64,000 nt of DNA from Calonectria ilicicola (lineage: Eukaryota; Ascomycota; Sordariomycetes; Hypocreales; Nectriaceae). Location of the stretch: NCBI GenBank assembly GCA_020809705.1, contig CP085834.1:1612001-1676000 (forward strand). Direction: 5' to 3'. The notes below the pieces were generated by a model, which made no database searches, was not told the DNA's origin, and saw only the letters and a list, made by a program, of their open reading frames with translations. The position numbers and the translations under genes were made by a program. Below are positions 45,530-59,828 of the stretch, piece by piece. The stretch's first letter is position 1. The number at the start of each line of letters is the position of its first letter.

Positions 45530-45919
45530 TATAACGGTCTGGTTAATTCCCAACTTAATAAATCAATCAAAATGAAGGGTTTATTGTTAGCAGGATGGTT
45601 AGATATGTTATAGTAAATAAAGTAATAGAAGTATTATATTAGGTAATAGTTAATTATAATTAAGGTAATTAAATTATATTGAAAGTTAATTAATTCTATT
45701 TCTTATAGTAAGATCTAATCTATTTATATATTATTATTTTATTTTGATATATATAGTATACTTAATATATTAAATATAATATCTTTTATACTTATTATAA
45801 TAATTACTTTTATTACTCTTTATTTAATTGATTGTATATAACTATAAGGTAGCTGGTTTTTTATAAAGTATAGTATTCTATTACCCTAGACTGCTTTAAG
45901 TATAATATAAGTTATAATA
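45530..45919 (-). repeat. LTR subfamily A, element 2, left (3' LTR)
   Basis: 390 bp. The first bases are TATAACGG, a one-base RIP-type variant of TGTAACGG. Preceded by TTAGA. Confidence 0.85.
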
Positions 45920-48900
45920 TAATATCTTCTTTTTATTAGTCTTATTTTTAAGGCTAATATAATAGATTATAGTAGTTTTTTTATATATATTATCTAAACT
46001 TAGATTTATAATTATTTTATTATATTAATATTATATTAAGTAAAGTAATAAAAGTATTTTTTATTTATAAAAATTATAAAATTAAAGATTTTATTAATTA
46101 TATTAATCTTTTTAAAATACTTATTATAATTTATATATATTATATAAGTACTAGCCTTTCTTATATAATAAATAAAAATTTAATTTATTATTTTAAGTAT
46201 ATTTAAAATTATAAAAATTATAATTATATAAGTATAAAGAGTATAGCTTATATATATTTTTATTATTCCTTATCTAGCTAGTTTAATATATTAATAGTAA
46301 TAGTTCTTTATATTATTAAAAAAAGAAAAAGTTATATTAATAATATTTAAAAATATAAAGTAAATTAAACTTATTATATATTTTTTTAAAAACTTCTTAA
46401 AAGATTATCTTAAAAACTTAATTTTAAATAATAATAGCTTTTATTAAATTAAAGTATCTAAAGAAATTAAAGGATAATCTAAAAGAATAAAGTATTAAAG
46501 TAATGGAGGTAGTAGAGGCTAAGATTATAATAAAGGAAGGTCTTTTTTTGGAGGTAGTATTAGTATTATATATTATTAATATTAATTCTTCTTTTTATTT
46601 ATTAAAAGAATGCTTTTAATATTTTTAAATAATATATAAGGTATTTAATAGATTTTTAGATTATTTTTTTATAATCTTTTTATTTAATTTTAAATTTTTT
46701 ATTTTTTTCTTTTTTTATAGGATTTTTTTAATTTTCTATTAATCTTTTAGATTTTTTATTTATAGTTTATAATTAGGTTTTATATTAACTTAGATGCTAT
46801 TATTAGGTTTTAGTAATAAAATATAGAAGATAGGGTGAACTTTAATATTATTTAAAAGATTAAATTTATAATTATTTTTTAATATTTTTCTTTTAATAAG
46901 GTATAATTTAATCTATATAAAGTTAATTTTTTTATTTTATCTTTTTATTATAAGATTTTTTATTATTAAGTAAATTATATCTTTTTCTAAGAAGAATAAT
47001 CCCTTTAACCTTTTTAAATTATAATATCTTTTTATTATATTATAAATAAACTTAAATTCTATCTTTATTTTTTTATATAATTTTCTTAAATTATCTAACT
47101 TAATTATAACTTTTATTTAAATTATATTTTCTAAAAGGGCTTAATAAACATCTAATATAAAGCCAAAATTAACTTTTACTAATATTATCTTAATACTATA
47201 ATTATAGAATATATTATATATTAATTATATAATAAATAATTTTTCTACTTAATTAATTTATTTATAATTAATATAATATTATAAATATTACTTAATTTCC
47301 TGGTTTTAGCATTTAGTTTATCCATTTATTTAAAGATAAAAGATTATACTTAGCTTATAATTTAACCTTATTAAGAATATTAAGCTTTACTAAAACTTAA
47401 ATGTAAATAATTATCCTCTATTTAATATAATTTTAATTAATAGGCTATATATAATAATTATATATTAAAAGAAAAGGTAAATAAATTATTCTTCTTTTAT
47501 TACTTTATTATATAAAAAATAATATACTACTTTTATAAAGTAATTAATAATAATAAAAATACTATTATAATATACTCCTATAATAAGATCTATTAATAAA
47601 AGAAGATTAATAATAAAGTCTATTATAATTAAGTTCTATAATTATTATATAATAAAAAATAATTATAATAATCTATATAATTTATATCTTGGTTTTTTAA
47701 AGTATTAATATAGATTATATTCCTTATATACTTATTTAACTTTCTTTTTCATTTTACTAAAGGAGAATATCTATTTAACTTATTCAAGGGTTTTATTAAT
47801 ACCTTTATAGCTATATAAGAGGTATTTATAAATATCCCTTATTAATTCTATTTAATATTCTTCTAGTACTTGTAGATAGTCCGTTTTTTCTTCTTTTAGA
47901 AGTACTAGATTGTATTCTTCAATTTTCCTTAATAATAGATTACCTTATTCTATTTATTATATAAGTATTTCTATAATAATGGTTCTAATTGTATATAGTA
48001 ATCCTCTTACTTTTATAATAATAATTATTTTCTTTATTTTTATTATTATTTTACTAATTAAAGCTTATTCTAGTCTTTTATTAGTATTATAGATTAATAA
48101 TTTTTTTTATATTTTTAATTTTTCTATATTATAGTTAGATTAGCGATTAATTGTATTAATATAATTATTTTTGGTTTTTTTAATATAAATAATTTAGTAA
48201 TTAAATTTGGATAGATATTCTATATATTATAATTATCTTTTATTAAATTTTTAAATAATTATAAAATAAATAATATTTTTATAATTAATATATATTATAA
48301 TTTTATAATTACTTTTTAAAAGATATTATTAAAATTCTTTAAAAATATTAATAATAATAAGAAATTCTTTATTATAAATTAAATAGTTTAGCTTAAGGCT
48401 ATATAACTTATATAAGTAAAATACTATAGGATATAGATTTCCTTATTTATTTTATTATCCAATCTAGACCCCTAAGATAAAGTCCAATATATTGGTTTCT
48501 AACTCTATAAGCTTATTAAGGTTAAATATTATAAGAATAGGTTCTTCTAAAATAGCATTTTTTATAACTTTAAATAATTATTATACTTTATTTTCCTATT
48601 AAGAGATAATTCCTTTTTTAATTAATTCTATTATATTTAAAGTAATTTTATTAAATTCTTTAATAAATCTTTAATAATAATTAGTAAATCTAAGAAAGGC
48701 TTATACTTCCTTTATATTAATAGATTCTTTCTAATCCTTTACTATAGTAACTTTCTTTAAGTCTATATAAATTTTATTAAAGCTAATAATATATTCTAGA
48801 AATTCTATTTTTTAAATATAGAACTTACTTTTTTCTAATTTAATTAAAAGTTTGATATTTTAAAAGGTTTTTAAGACCTTATAAATATATTCTTTATATT

Positions 48901-51900
48901 CTTTTTTATTTTTAAAGAAGATAAGAATATTATTTAGGTAGTAAATAATAAAAATATTTAAGTATTTTTATAATATATTAATTATTATTTATTAAAATAA
49001 TATTAATATATTTATAAGTTTAAAAAGTATAATTAAATATTTAAATAATCCAAACTTTATTTAAAAAGTAATTTTTTATTTATATTTTTCTTTAATATAA
49101 ATAAGATTATATACTCCTTTAAGATCTAATATAATAAAAATATTAATTTTATAAAAATAATCCTTTATTTTATTAATTAATAATAATAAAGTATAATCTT
49201 TAATAATAATATTATTAAATTATTAATAGTCTATAATAAGGTATAGCTTCCTATTTTTCTTAGGTATAAATATAATAGGATAATTAACTTTGGAGTTTAA
49301 AATATAAATATATCTCTTTTTAAATATATTTTAAATATATTCTTTTAAAATATTAAGCTTAATTTAATTAAAATTATAAATAAGATAAAACCAGGTATTA
49401 GATCTATCTTTAAGAATAATTTTATAATCTCACTGGCTAAACTTAAATAGTCTAGTATCTAGTTCTTCTATAAAGAGCTTTTTATAGATTTAGTATTATA
49501 AAGATATATTATATAATCTATTTATTTCTACTTTAACTTTTATTTTTTAAAGCTTTTATTAATTTATTAAAATTATATTCTAAAGTAAATAATTATTTAT
49601 TATTTTTATTTTTTTTAATTATTTTTATATTTATATTTTATTTTTTTAAATAATAAAGATTCTTCTTTACTTATATCTTTTACTTAATTAAAGCTAGAAG
49701 TTCAAGATCTCTTATTATATTTTATAAAAATATTACTAATTATATTATACTCCTTAAATATTTATATTTAATTAGTATATTAGTAGATATTAAGGTTATA
49801 TTAGTATAATTATAGGTACTTTAAAATTAAATTATATTATTTAATATTAATAATATTAAAGATTATTTCTTAATTTTTTTTTTAATAAAAACTTTTAAAT
49901 AATTAATCTTTTTATTTATAATATTATTATTATATTTAAAAAATATTCCTTTTATATTAATAATTTTATATAAATTAATTTTTATTATTTATAATAATTA
50001 AAGTTTATTAATTATTTAAAAATTTATATAATTTTATTTAATTTTATTATTTATTATAATATTATACTACTTTCCTTTAATTCTTATTTTTATTTCTAAT
50101 TATTATTAAAATTACTTTTTAATTATAAAATATAAAGCTTTTTTAAGAAATTCTTTTAATAATTCTAGAGATTATTATTCTAGCTACTTCTACTATTCTT
50201 TTATAAAAAGCTTTATTTATTTTTTAGTTTTATTTAATATTAAGCTATTACTTTATCTACTATATAAATATTATATTTAAAATCTTAATATTCATTTTAA
50301 AGTAGTTTATTATAATTAAGGAACTTAAGCTTACTTAATTTTAATATAATAAACTAATAATAAGAATTTCTTTTTATTATTTTATATTAATTAAAATATC
50401 TTTTATAAATATAATAAATAACTATATCTTCTATCTTAATAAGAAAATATATTATATATTACTTTTATTCTATATATTAAAGGTAATTATAATTATAATA
50501 ACTTATTTATAAAATATTCTTATATTTTTTATATATTATATTTAATTTAAAATTATCCTTCTTATATTAGATAGATTAAAGATTATAGTTTTTTAGTTGT
50601 TATTTACTTTATATAAATAGAAAGACTTTATCTTTATTTTATAAAAGTTTTCTAATTTATTAAGCTATTTTTTTAATACTTATTATCTATTTTCTATTTT
50701 TATTTTTATTATAAGTATAAGTATTTTATTATATTAATACTTTATTAATATATATATTTAAGATAAATATAAGGATTTCTATCTTCTTAGCTTATTCTAA
50801 TTATTTATAAGAAAGGCAGGATTAGCCTTCTTATTAAATTAATTATACTTTTTGAATAGTTTTATTAATTTCTTATTATAAAGTAAGTTTTATCTTATAT
50901 AACTTATAGTTTTCTATATATTACTTAACTATAGTAGTTAGTTTATATTTCTTAATGACAATAAGAATAACTTTTCCTATAATATTCTCTTTTCCTTTTA
51001 ATATTAAGGTTTATTAAGTTTTTATAGTATTAAGTTATTTCTATCCTTCTAATATAAGTTTGAATTAATTTCTTATTTTTAGGGAGTAATATTTAAAGGA
51101 TTTATATCCTTTTTTTCTATAGTTAAAGTAGGTAATCTTACTTTTATTATACCTTTAAATAATATTAAGTTCCATTGGTCCTAAATAAGTCCTATATATA
51201 ATATTTTATTACTTATTCTAGGTTTTTCCTTTATTTAGGATATATAAGTTTTTATTATCTTAGGTACATTCTTTATATTAATTAAATTATTTTTTATTAA
51301 TTTTAATAATATTTTTAATATATTTTAAAAGTTTTTTTAATTAATCTTTCTTATAGATTTTATTTTTAATTTTACTTTTTAAGCCTTTATAATAAAATTT
51401 TATTAATATATTATTATTTTAGATTATTTATATTATAATTTTTTTAAATTTAATTAAATATTAATTATAAGATTTTATTTATTTAAATTTATATAATTAA
51501 TTTATAATTTATTATTTTATATTAATTATATTAAAATTATCTTTAATAATAATTTTAAAATATTTCTAATTTCTAAAGATCTCTTAAATCTCTTTATTTT
51601 AATTAATATTATTCTTATTTTCTAGATAATCTCTTATAATAGGTTCAAATTATACTCCTATATCTCCTTAAAGGAAGGTTTTAGTATATAATACCTAGGC
51701 TTTAGGGATTACAAATTATATTAGGAAGAAGTAGAAGTATTCTTTCATTTGGGTAAAGAAGGGGACTATATTAGTAGCCTTTCCTAAGAAAGGTTCTAAG
51801 ACTAAGGATCTTAGAATTTTATTAATATCTTTATCTTTATTTTCTTTAATTATAATAATTCTAGCTTTTTTTACTTTAAATTATATTTATATATTTATAA

Positions 51901-52035
51901 ATTTCTTTTTAATTTATTATAATTCTATAATTAACTTAGTATTATTAAAAAAAGTAATAATAATAAAATTCTTTTTAAATATTATTATTATTTAATTATT
52001 AATATAAATAATTAACTAAATAAGAGCTTTTAATA

Positions 52036-52425
52036 TATAATAATTTAATCAATTTCTAACTTAATAAACTAATTAAAATAAAAGGTTTATTATTAATAAG
52101 ATAATTAAGTATATTATAATAAATAAAATAATAAAAGTATTATATTAAATAATAGTTAATTATAATTAAGATAATCAAATTATATTAAAAATTAATTAAT
52201 TCCATTCCTTATAGTAAGATCTAATCTATTTATATACTACTATCCTATTTTAGTGCATATGGTGCGCTTGGTGTACTAGATATGACACCTTTCGTACTTG
52301 TCATGACAGTTGCCCTTATTGCTTTTTATTTGATTAGTTGTATGTAACTATAGGGTAGCTGGTTTCTTATAGGGTGTGGCATTCTGCTACCCTAGACCGC
52401 CCTGGGTATGACATGGGTCGTAACA
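52036..52425 (-). repeat. LTR subfamily A, element 2, right (5' LTR)
   Basis: 390 bp; the distal 180 bp keep normal GC and end GGGTCGTAACA. Followed by TTAGA. Confidence 0.85.
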
Positions 52426-55061
52426 TTAGATCTATTTTTAAGGATGATTTTATAATTTTACTAGTTAAACTTAGATAGTCTAATATCTAGTTCTTTTATA
52501 AAGAGCTTTTTATAGATTTAGTATTATAAAGATATATTATATAGTTTATTTATTTCTACTTTAATTTTTATTTTTTAAGATTTTTATTAATTTATTAAAA
52601 TTATATTTTAAAATAAATAATTATTTATTATTTTTATTTTTTTTAATTATTTTTATATTTATATTTTATTTTTTTAAATAATAAAGATTTTTCTTTACTT
52701 ATATCTTTTATTTAATTAAGATTAGAAGTTTAAAATCTTTTATTATATTTTATAAAAATATTATTAATTATATTATATTTTTTAAATATTTATACTTAAT
52801 TAATATATTAGTAAATATTAAGGTTATATTAGTATAATTATAGATACCCTAAAATTAGATTATATTGTTTAATATTAATAATATTAAAGATTATTTTTTA
52901 ATTTTTTCTTTTAATAAAAACTTTTAAATAATTAATCTTTTTATTTATAATATTATTATTATATTTAAAAAATATTTCTTCTATATTAATAATTTTATAT
53001 AAATTAACTTTTATTATTTATAATAATTAAAATTTATTAATTATTTAAGAATTTATATAATTTTACTTAATTTTATTATTTATTATAATATTATATTATT
53101 TCCTTTTAATTCTTACTTTTATTTTTAATTATTATTAAGATTACTTTTTAATTATAAAGTATAAAGCTTTTTTAAGAAGTTCTTTTAGTAATTCTAGGGG
53201 TTATTATTTTAATTACTTTTATTATTCTTTTATAAGGGGCTTTATTTATTTTTTAGTTTTGTTTAGTATTAGACTATTATTTTATTTATTATATAAATAT
53301 TATATTTAAGGTTTTAATATTTATTCTAAGGTAGCTTATTATAATTAAAGAACTTAAGTTTATTTGATTTTAATATAATAAATTAATAATAAAAATTTCT
53401 TTTTATTATTTTATATTAATTAAAATATTTTTTATAAATATAATAAATAATTATATTTTTTACTTTAATAAAAAAGTATATTATATATTATTTTTATTTT
53501 ATATATTAAAGGTAATTATAATTATAATAATTTATTTATAAAATATTTTTATATTTTTTATATATTATATTTAGTTTAGGATTATTCTTTTTATATTAAA
53601 TAAATTAAGGATTATAGTTTCTTAATTATTATTTACTTTATATAAATAAAAAGACTTTATTTTTATTTTATAAAGATTTTTTAATTTATTAGGCTATTCT
53701 TTTAATACTAGTTATTTATTTTTTATTTTTATTTTTATTATAAGTATAAGTATTTTATTATATTAGTACTTTGTTGGTATATATATTTAGGATAGATATA
53801 AGGATTTTTATCTTTTTAGCTTATTTTAATTATTTATAGGGAAAATAAGATTAGCCTTCTTATTAGATTGATTATATTTTTTAAATAATTTTATTAATTT
53901 TTTATTATAAAGTAAGTTTTATTTTATATAATTTATAATTTTTTATATATTACTTAATTATAATAATTAATTTATATTTCTTAATAATAATAAAAATAAC
54001 TTTTTTATAATATCCTCTTTTTCTTTTAATATTAAGATTTATTAAATTTTTATAATATTAAGTTATTTTTATCCTTTTAATATAAATTTAAACTAATTTC
54101 TTATTTTTAGGGAGTAGTATTTAAAGGATTTATATCCTTTCTTTTTATAATTAAAGTAAGTAATCTTACTTTTATTATATCCTTAGATAATATTAAGTTC
54201 TATTAGTTTTAGATAAATCTTATATATAATACTTTATTATTTATTTTAGGTTTTTTCTTTATTTAGAATATATAGATTTTTATTATCTTAGATATATTTT
54301 TTATATTAATTAAATTATCTTTTATTAATTTTAATAATACTTTTAATATACTTTAAAAGTTTTTTTAATTAATTTTCTTTATAAATTTTATTTTTAACTT
54401 TACTTTTTAAGCCTTTATAATAAAGTTCTATTAATATATTATTATTTTAAGCTATTTATATTATAATTTTTTTAAATTTAATTAAATATTAATTATAAGA
54501 TTTTATTTATTTAAATTTATATAATTAATTTATAATTTATTATTTTATATTAATTATATTAAAATTATTTTTAATAATAATTTTAAAATTTTCTTAATTT
54601 TTAAAGATTTTTTAAATTTTTTTAATTTACTTAATATTATTTTTATTTTTTAAATAATCTTTTATAATAAATTTAAATTATATTTTTATATTTTCTTAAA
54701 AAGGATTTTAATATATAATATTTAAGCTTTAGAAGTTATAAGTTAGATTAAGAAGAAGCAAAAGTATCCCTTTATTTAGATAAAAAAAGGAACTATATTA
54801 GTAGCTTTTTTTAGAAAGGGTTCTAAGGCTAGGGATCTTAGGATTTTATTAATATCCTTGCCCTTACTTCTTTTAATTATAATAGTTCTAGTTTCTTTTA
54901 CTTTAAGCTAGGCTTATATATTTATAAATTTCTTTTTAATTTATTATAATTTTATAATTAATTTGGTATTATTAAAAAAGGTAATAGTAATAAGGTTTTT
55001 TTAGATATTATTATTATTTAATTATTAATATAAGTAATTAATTAAATAAAAGCTTTTAATA

Positions 55062-55458
55062 TATAATAATTTAATTAATTCTTAATTTAATAAATTAATT
55101 AGAATAAAGGGTTTATTATTAATAGAATAAATAAGTATATTATAATAAAATAAAATAATAGAAGTATTATATTAAATAATAATTAATTATAATTAAAATA
55201 ATTAAATTATATTAAAAGCTAGGTAGTATTAGCTATAAGGGTAGATTTTAACCTATCTATATACTTATTATCTAATAAGCACTCACTATATTGATTCTAT
55301 CTAATATATTAGTAATCAAGGTAATAATCATAGGGTGATCATTAATATTGTAAGTGATCGCTTGTGAGTGCTTCCTTATTGGTTGGTGTGGGGCTATAGG
55401 GTAAGTGAGCATCATTTCTGCCTTGTTTGACCGCCCAGGCGTGTCATGGGTCATAACA
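55062..55458 (-). repeat. LTR subfamily B, right copy (5' LTR) of the outer element
   Basis: 397 bp, ends GGGTCATAACA and is followed by TATGA. Its right half is GC-normal and clearly different from subfamily A. Confidence 0.75.
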
Positions 55459-56599
55459 TATGATACCAAGGAAGACGAAGAGGGTGTATATAGAGCTTCA
55501 TAAGTAAGGAGAGATTGATATATTAAGAACACCAGTTAAGAAGGTTATTTAGGATATGGATGTATGCCTTAACCTAGCTATTATTATATAGTTATCCTAA
55601 AAGAGGATACTTAAGGTATAATACTAATAAATACAATTAGAAGCTTATTATATATATATATACCACTAGGTCAAAATTGATAATAAAGTATATATTATAG
55701 AAGAGCTTTATTTAAAGGTATTTAATAAAGCTTATAATAATTTATAGAAGTTATGGTAGAAGTAAAATAAAGAGTAAAATAAGCTCTTCTAGTAATTATA
55801 AAAGGATAAAAAGAATACTGTATTAATTGACGGCCTGAGCCTCCCTTAGCCTTGTAGTTGGGCTAGTGCTAGGTTAAAAATGCTATATGTAGTAGTAGAA
55901 GAGGCTAGTTAATAAGAAACTTGTGATAAAGTAATAATTTAAGAGAATATTAATATTATTTAAAGTTTTTAGAATAAGTAAAATAAAGCTAATAATAAAA
56001 GGTAAAGTTATTTATTATTAATTTAGCTAGAATTATAGTTTTAATATATTTTTAAAGTAATAAGATAGAGAGCATCCTAAGCTATAATTATATTAATTTT
56101 ACTTAATAAAACTTAAAATAATTTTAATAATTATATCTTAATATTATTAACTTTATTAACTTTATTAATTAAATTACTTTCTTTAAATAAGAATAAAGAT
56201 TTAAATTAAAGTAAAATTAAGATTATTATAATTAAAAAGATTAAAAGTAAGTTAAAAAGTATTTATTATTTAAGAAATATTCTCTTTTTTAAAGAAATAA
56301 AAAAAAAATAATTAATTATAGGATATTAATTTTAAAGATTTTAACTATAATAGAATCCTAAATAACTACTTAAATAATAAAAGCAATAATATTAATAATA
56401 TAGGTAATCTAATTATACACTTTAATAATAAAATAATTACTATATCAAAATCAAGATACCATTAATAACTATTATCTTTCCTACCTTATTATACTATAAA
56501 ACTACTATAAAAATAAATACAATATATACTATAATTATATTAGAATTAGAGCAATTAATTAATATAATTATCTCTTTTATTAGATTACTATTAATGGAG

Positions 56600-56728
56600 T
56601 TATAGTATATTAAGGTTAAAAAAGCTAGATACGCTAACTACGAAGATATAGGTTATATTCCTACCTCTCCTCTGGAGAGGTAGGAGCCTAAGCCTACAGC
56701 GGAGCCGGCTTAGTCAACTCAGCGGGTA
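56600..56728 (-). repeat. Right terminal inverted repeat of the outer Fot1/pogo-like element
   Basis: Reverse complement matches the left repeat. It contains a near-perfect hairpin (CCTACCTCTCC, 3-nt loop, GGAGAGGTAGG) around 56660-56690. Confidence 0.75.
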
Positions 56729-56998
56729 TGCGTCACATTTTGTTGCTTTTGACCGATGGGGTGGGTCGGCGCTGGGATAAACAATTCCCATGTATACATA
56801 CAACACCCATCTCACATACCTGTAATTGACCGCGATATCTGATTTTCTGAGGTACTGTGGACAGAAAAGAACTTTCACAGCCTGCACCTGGGCTCAATTT
56901 CTCATTTTCTCTACGAGGACTAATAGCCGGAAGCTGACGGATCTCGATGTATCCTCGAAGTAAGTGTACCACGAAGTCCTTGGATGACTAATTTTGAC
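56729..56998. other. Short normal-GC spacer between the two DNA transposons
   Basis: 270 bp of unmutated sequence, with a 79-residue frame on the minus strand that shows no motif. It is probably the original target-region DNA. Confidence 0.5.
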
Positions 56999-57000
56999 TA

Positions 57001-57074
57001 CCCGTTGGCGTTGTGGGGCATGACCGCCCGCCAACCTCTCACGAGGTTGGTCACAAAAATGCGGGACAGCCACA
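57001..57074 (+). repeat. Left terminal inverted repeat, second Fot1/pogo-like element
   Basis: 74 bp starting CCCGTTGGCGTT. It includes an 8-bp-arm hairpin CCAACCTC-TCAC-GAGGTTGG at 57031-57050. Confidence 0.9.
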
Positions 57075-59754
57075 AAATTCGGGACAATAGCTTCGGCCTC
57101 ACTTAAGCTGTAAAATTGACCATTTTTTGATTATAAGCTTTTAGACTTATGTCCAGTATCATTTCTAGGTGTAAAAGTATAAAAGTAGTAGATTTAAAAA
57201 GCTGAGGAATAGCTGGAAATGAACACATTGATGAAAATAGCGGAAATTGCATTTTAGGGCTTAATTGAGCTGCCTGGTTTAAGGGGCCTGCTTTAGGTAG
57301 CCGCTTTGGACTATATTATTTATTAACTTTCTTCACCCCCTAATAGCCTGTTAATTGTGTAATTACTTTAGGGCCCTTATAACCCTTCTATATTTACTTT
57401 CTTTTAGTTTTTTTAAAGGTAGTAGTAGTATTATGAAGTTATTGTTAATGGTATTATTAGTAGGTTTGAGAGGAGTTAAAAATAGTAATAAAGTGATCTT
57501 TAGAGGTATTTCTAGATTAAGAATAATTTTAATTTTTTTATTATTAATTTTATAAAGTTTAATATTATTATTTTTATTATTTTAAAATATTTTAATATTT
57601 ATAAAATAGATTATATTATTATTATCTGACTAGATAGCCTAATTTATTATAATAATTAATCTTAAAGCTTAAGTAATTTATTCTTAGGCCTTAATAAAGA
57701 CTTAAGTAGGTTTTTAATTTAAAATATTATTATATTTCTTTTAATTAACTTTAAAAGATAAATATTATATTTAATTATTACTTTTTAAAAGCTACTAATT
57801 AAATATTAGCCTTTATAAAGATAAATCTCTTAGTATTTCTTTTACCTCCTTCTAAGTATTCTTAAGGGTATTTATTTCTTATAAAATAAGCCCTCTACTT
57901 AACTAAAATTATAATTATTATTCTTTTATTATTACTATCTTTAGTAAAGCTTAGTATTAAGCTTAAATATTAATAAAAGAGATATTAATAATAAACTTAC
58001 CTATAGGCCTAATATAATACCTAAGCTTTCTCTTCTTATTATATCTCTTTATTTAACTTAGCCGGTTAGCTGCAAATACTTTATATTATTGATATATAAG
58101 AGAAGCTTCTATAACAATCTTATTAATATTGGTTATTACTTTTAATATAAGTGAGCTTATTATATGTTGGTATCTCTTATAAATATAGTCAATTTAATCT
58201 TAAGTATTCTTAAAGTAAGTTTCTATAGGTAATATCTTTATAATAAATAGATAAATAGATTTTTATTATTATTATTATTTAGTAATAATATAGTTAATTA
58301 TAGGTATTAAATTAATAAGTTAAATATTAGTATTTTTAAAGCTTAATATAATATTATAAGTAATAAATCTAGCTTTATAAATCTTTATAAATATAATAAT
58401 AAATTATATATATATAAATGCTAGATTATTTTCCTAGATTGATTTTTATAATGCTTTTTGATATATATTTTTAAAGGGCTGAAATATATTAATATTAAGT
58501 AATTAAATTAGATATATTAAATATAAAAGTAAAATATAAATAATAATATTAAATTTAATATAATAATAAATAAATTTATATAATAAATAATTAAAAAAAT
58601 TATTAATAATAAGAAGATAATAAATCTTATTATTATTATTATAAATAATTAAAGATTTATTATATATAACTAAGGGTAATAAAAGATCTTAAAACCACTT
58701 ATTACAACTAAACTAATTAATAAATAATATCTCTTTTTATTATACTTTTATAAAGACTCTTTATAAATATATATTAAATTTATAAAACTATTTTAATATA
58801 ATTTATTAATTACTAAAATCTATATCTAACTATATAAATCATATACCTGGAAGTTCATTAATCTTAGCCTAAGACTCTATTAATAAGATTTTAAATATTA
58901 ATTAAGAAGAAATATTATCTTTAATAATATTTCCTATTTTAATTTAAGTATAGGATTTATAATTTGCTAGATTAGTAACTTTAAGGTATTAAGCTTATAT
59001 AATATAGATTATAAGGACCTTAATATACTTTTAAAGGTACCTAATATAAATATTATATTTATTTTTATTTTAATATTTTAAAAGATTAATATTATAATTA
59101 AAAATAATATTTTAAAGGTTAGAAAAGAAGGTATTAATATCTTTTATATTAAAGACTTTAAATAACTTATATACCTTATCTATAGTTTTAATAAAAAACT
59201 TTTAAAGCTTTAGATAATATTTATAAAAGTAAGGATATTATATCTTTAATAATTCTAGATTATTAATATCTTTTTAATATAGGAAATTCTTTATTATATT
59301 TTTAATTTAATATTTCTTAGCTAGAAAGCTAGATCTTTCTAACTATATAATAAAGACAATAAGAGCAACATCCTTACTAAGTAATAATAATACTAAATAG
59401 CCCTATAAGCTTATAAAATTAAATATTAAGAAAAATAACTTAATAATATATTTAATTCTTAACTTAAATATATTAAATTATAATACAAGAATATATATTA
59501 AAAATAATATTTTAATAACCTTTATTATACTTCTTATATTATAAAGTATATTTAAATATTATACTATAAACATATTTTATATTAATTTAGCCTAAGATTT
59601 TTTTAATATATTCTTTAAAAACAAAAAATACTTAAAATTATATCAAATATAAAGCATCTTAATATTATACAATCTCTACTTAAAAATATATTATTTAAAT
59701 ATAATTTTATACTAGATTCAGTAAAGCTAAGGCAGAAATTGCTATCCCAATTAA

Positions 59755-59828
59755 TGTGGCTATCCCGCATTTTTGTGACCAACCTCGTGAGAGGTTGGCG
59801 GGCGGTCATGCCCCACAACGCCAACGGG
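59755..59828 (-). repeat. Right terminal inverted repeat, second Fot1/pogo-like element
   Basis: Reverse complement of the left repeat with a single C/T difference near its inner end. Confidence 0.9.

Larger units (their letters stand above)
45530..52425 (-). mobile_element. Ty3/gypsy-type LTR element 2 (6.9 kb)
   Basis: LTRs are 45530-45919 and 52036-52425, both 390 bp. The target duplication TTAGA is at 45525-45529 and 52426-52430. The surrounding sequence (44300-45529 and 52431-55061) is one continuous gypsy internal region, so the host is the outer element. Internal order and minus orientation match element 1. Stops throughout; no coding product. Confidence 0.85.
30102..55458 (-). mobile_element. 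Outer Ty3/gypsy-type LTR element (subfamily B LTRs), carrying nested copies
   Basis: Its LTRs are 30102-30896 (397 bp once the TRIM and its duplicated 5 bp are removed) and 55062-55458 (397 bp). They start TRTAA and end TAAYA. Flanks read TATAA and TATGA, a 5-bp target duplication differing by one RIP-type G-to-A change. Gag-like sequence lies next to the right LTR and the integrase side lies to the left, so it reads on the minus strand. The host site is inside the Fot1/pogo-like transposon. Every coding frame is destroyed by C-to-T/G-to-A changes. Confidence 0.75.
28631..56600. other. RIP-type AT-rich block without functional genes
   Basis: Nearly all this block is A/T, with C and G kept mainly in short islands at LTR ends and in the TRIM. 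Open frames of 60-90 residues inside it (for example 37644-37853, 43630-43869, 47910-48092, 55272-55532) are remnants or chance. I see no host gene, tRNA or rRNA. Confidence 0.8.
28503..56728. mobile_element. Fot1/pogo-like DNA transposon split by nested LTR elements
   Basis: Both ends start TA-CCCGC and continue as an inverted repeat of roughly 125 bp (left 28503-28630, right about 56600-56728) sharing GTTGACTAAGCCG and AATATAACCTRTATCTT. Removing the LTR nest (30102-55458) leaves about 2.87 kb, a normal size for Fot1-type elements. On the plus strand near 29363-29440 a stop-ridden reading still shows the transposase DDE block with ESL...INAINAANRAIP. The flanking TA fits Tc1/mariner-superfamily insertion. 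It is heavily AT-mutated and cannot encode a transposase. Confidence 0.75.

Noticed and set aside
43630..48092. Open frames inside the AT-rich block (43630-43869, 47910-48092) as host genes
   Set aside because: They lie in LTR-element bodies and are chance frames of A/T-rich sequence (Ile/Leu/Phe-rich).
28631..56600. CRISPR array or tandem satellite explanation for the repeats
   Set aside because: Repeats are kilobase-scale LTR elements with target duplications, not short regularly spaced units; the genome is fungal.
28631..56600. Mitochondrial DNA insertion as cause of the AT-richness
   Set aside because: No rRNA, tRNA or respiratory-chain genes; the sequence aligns to itself as gypsy copies with gag, RT and integrase traces.
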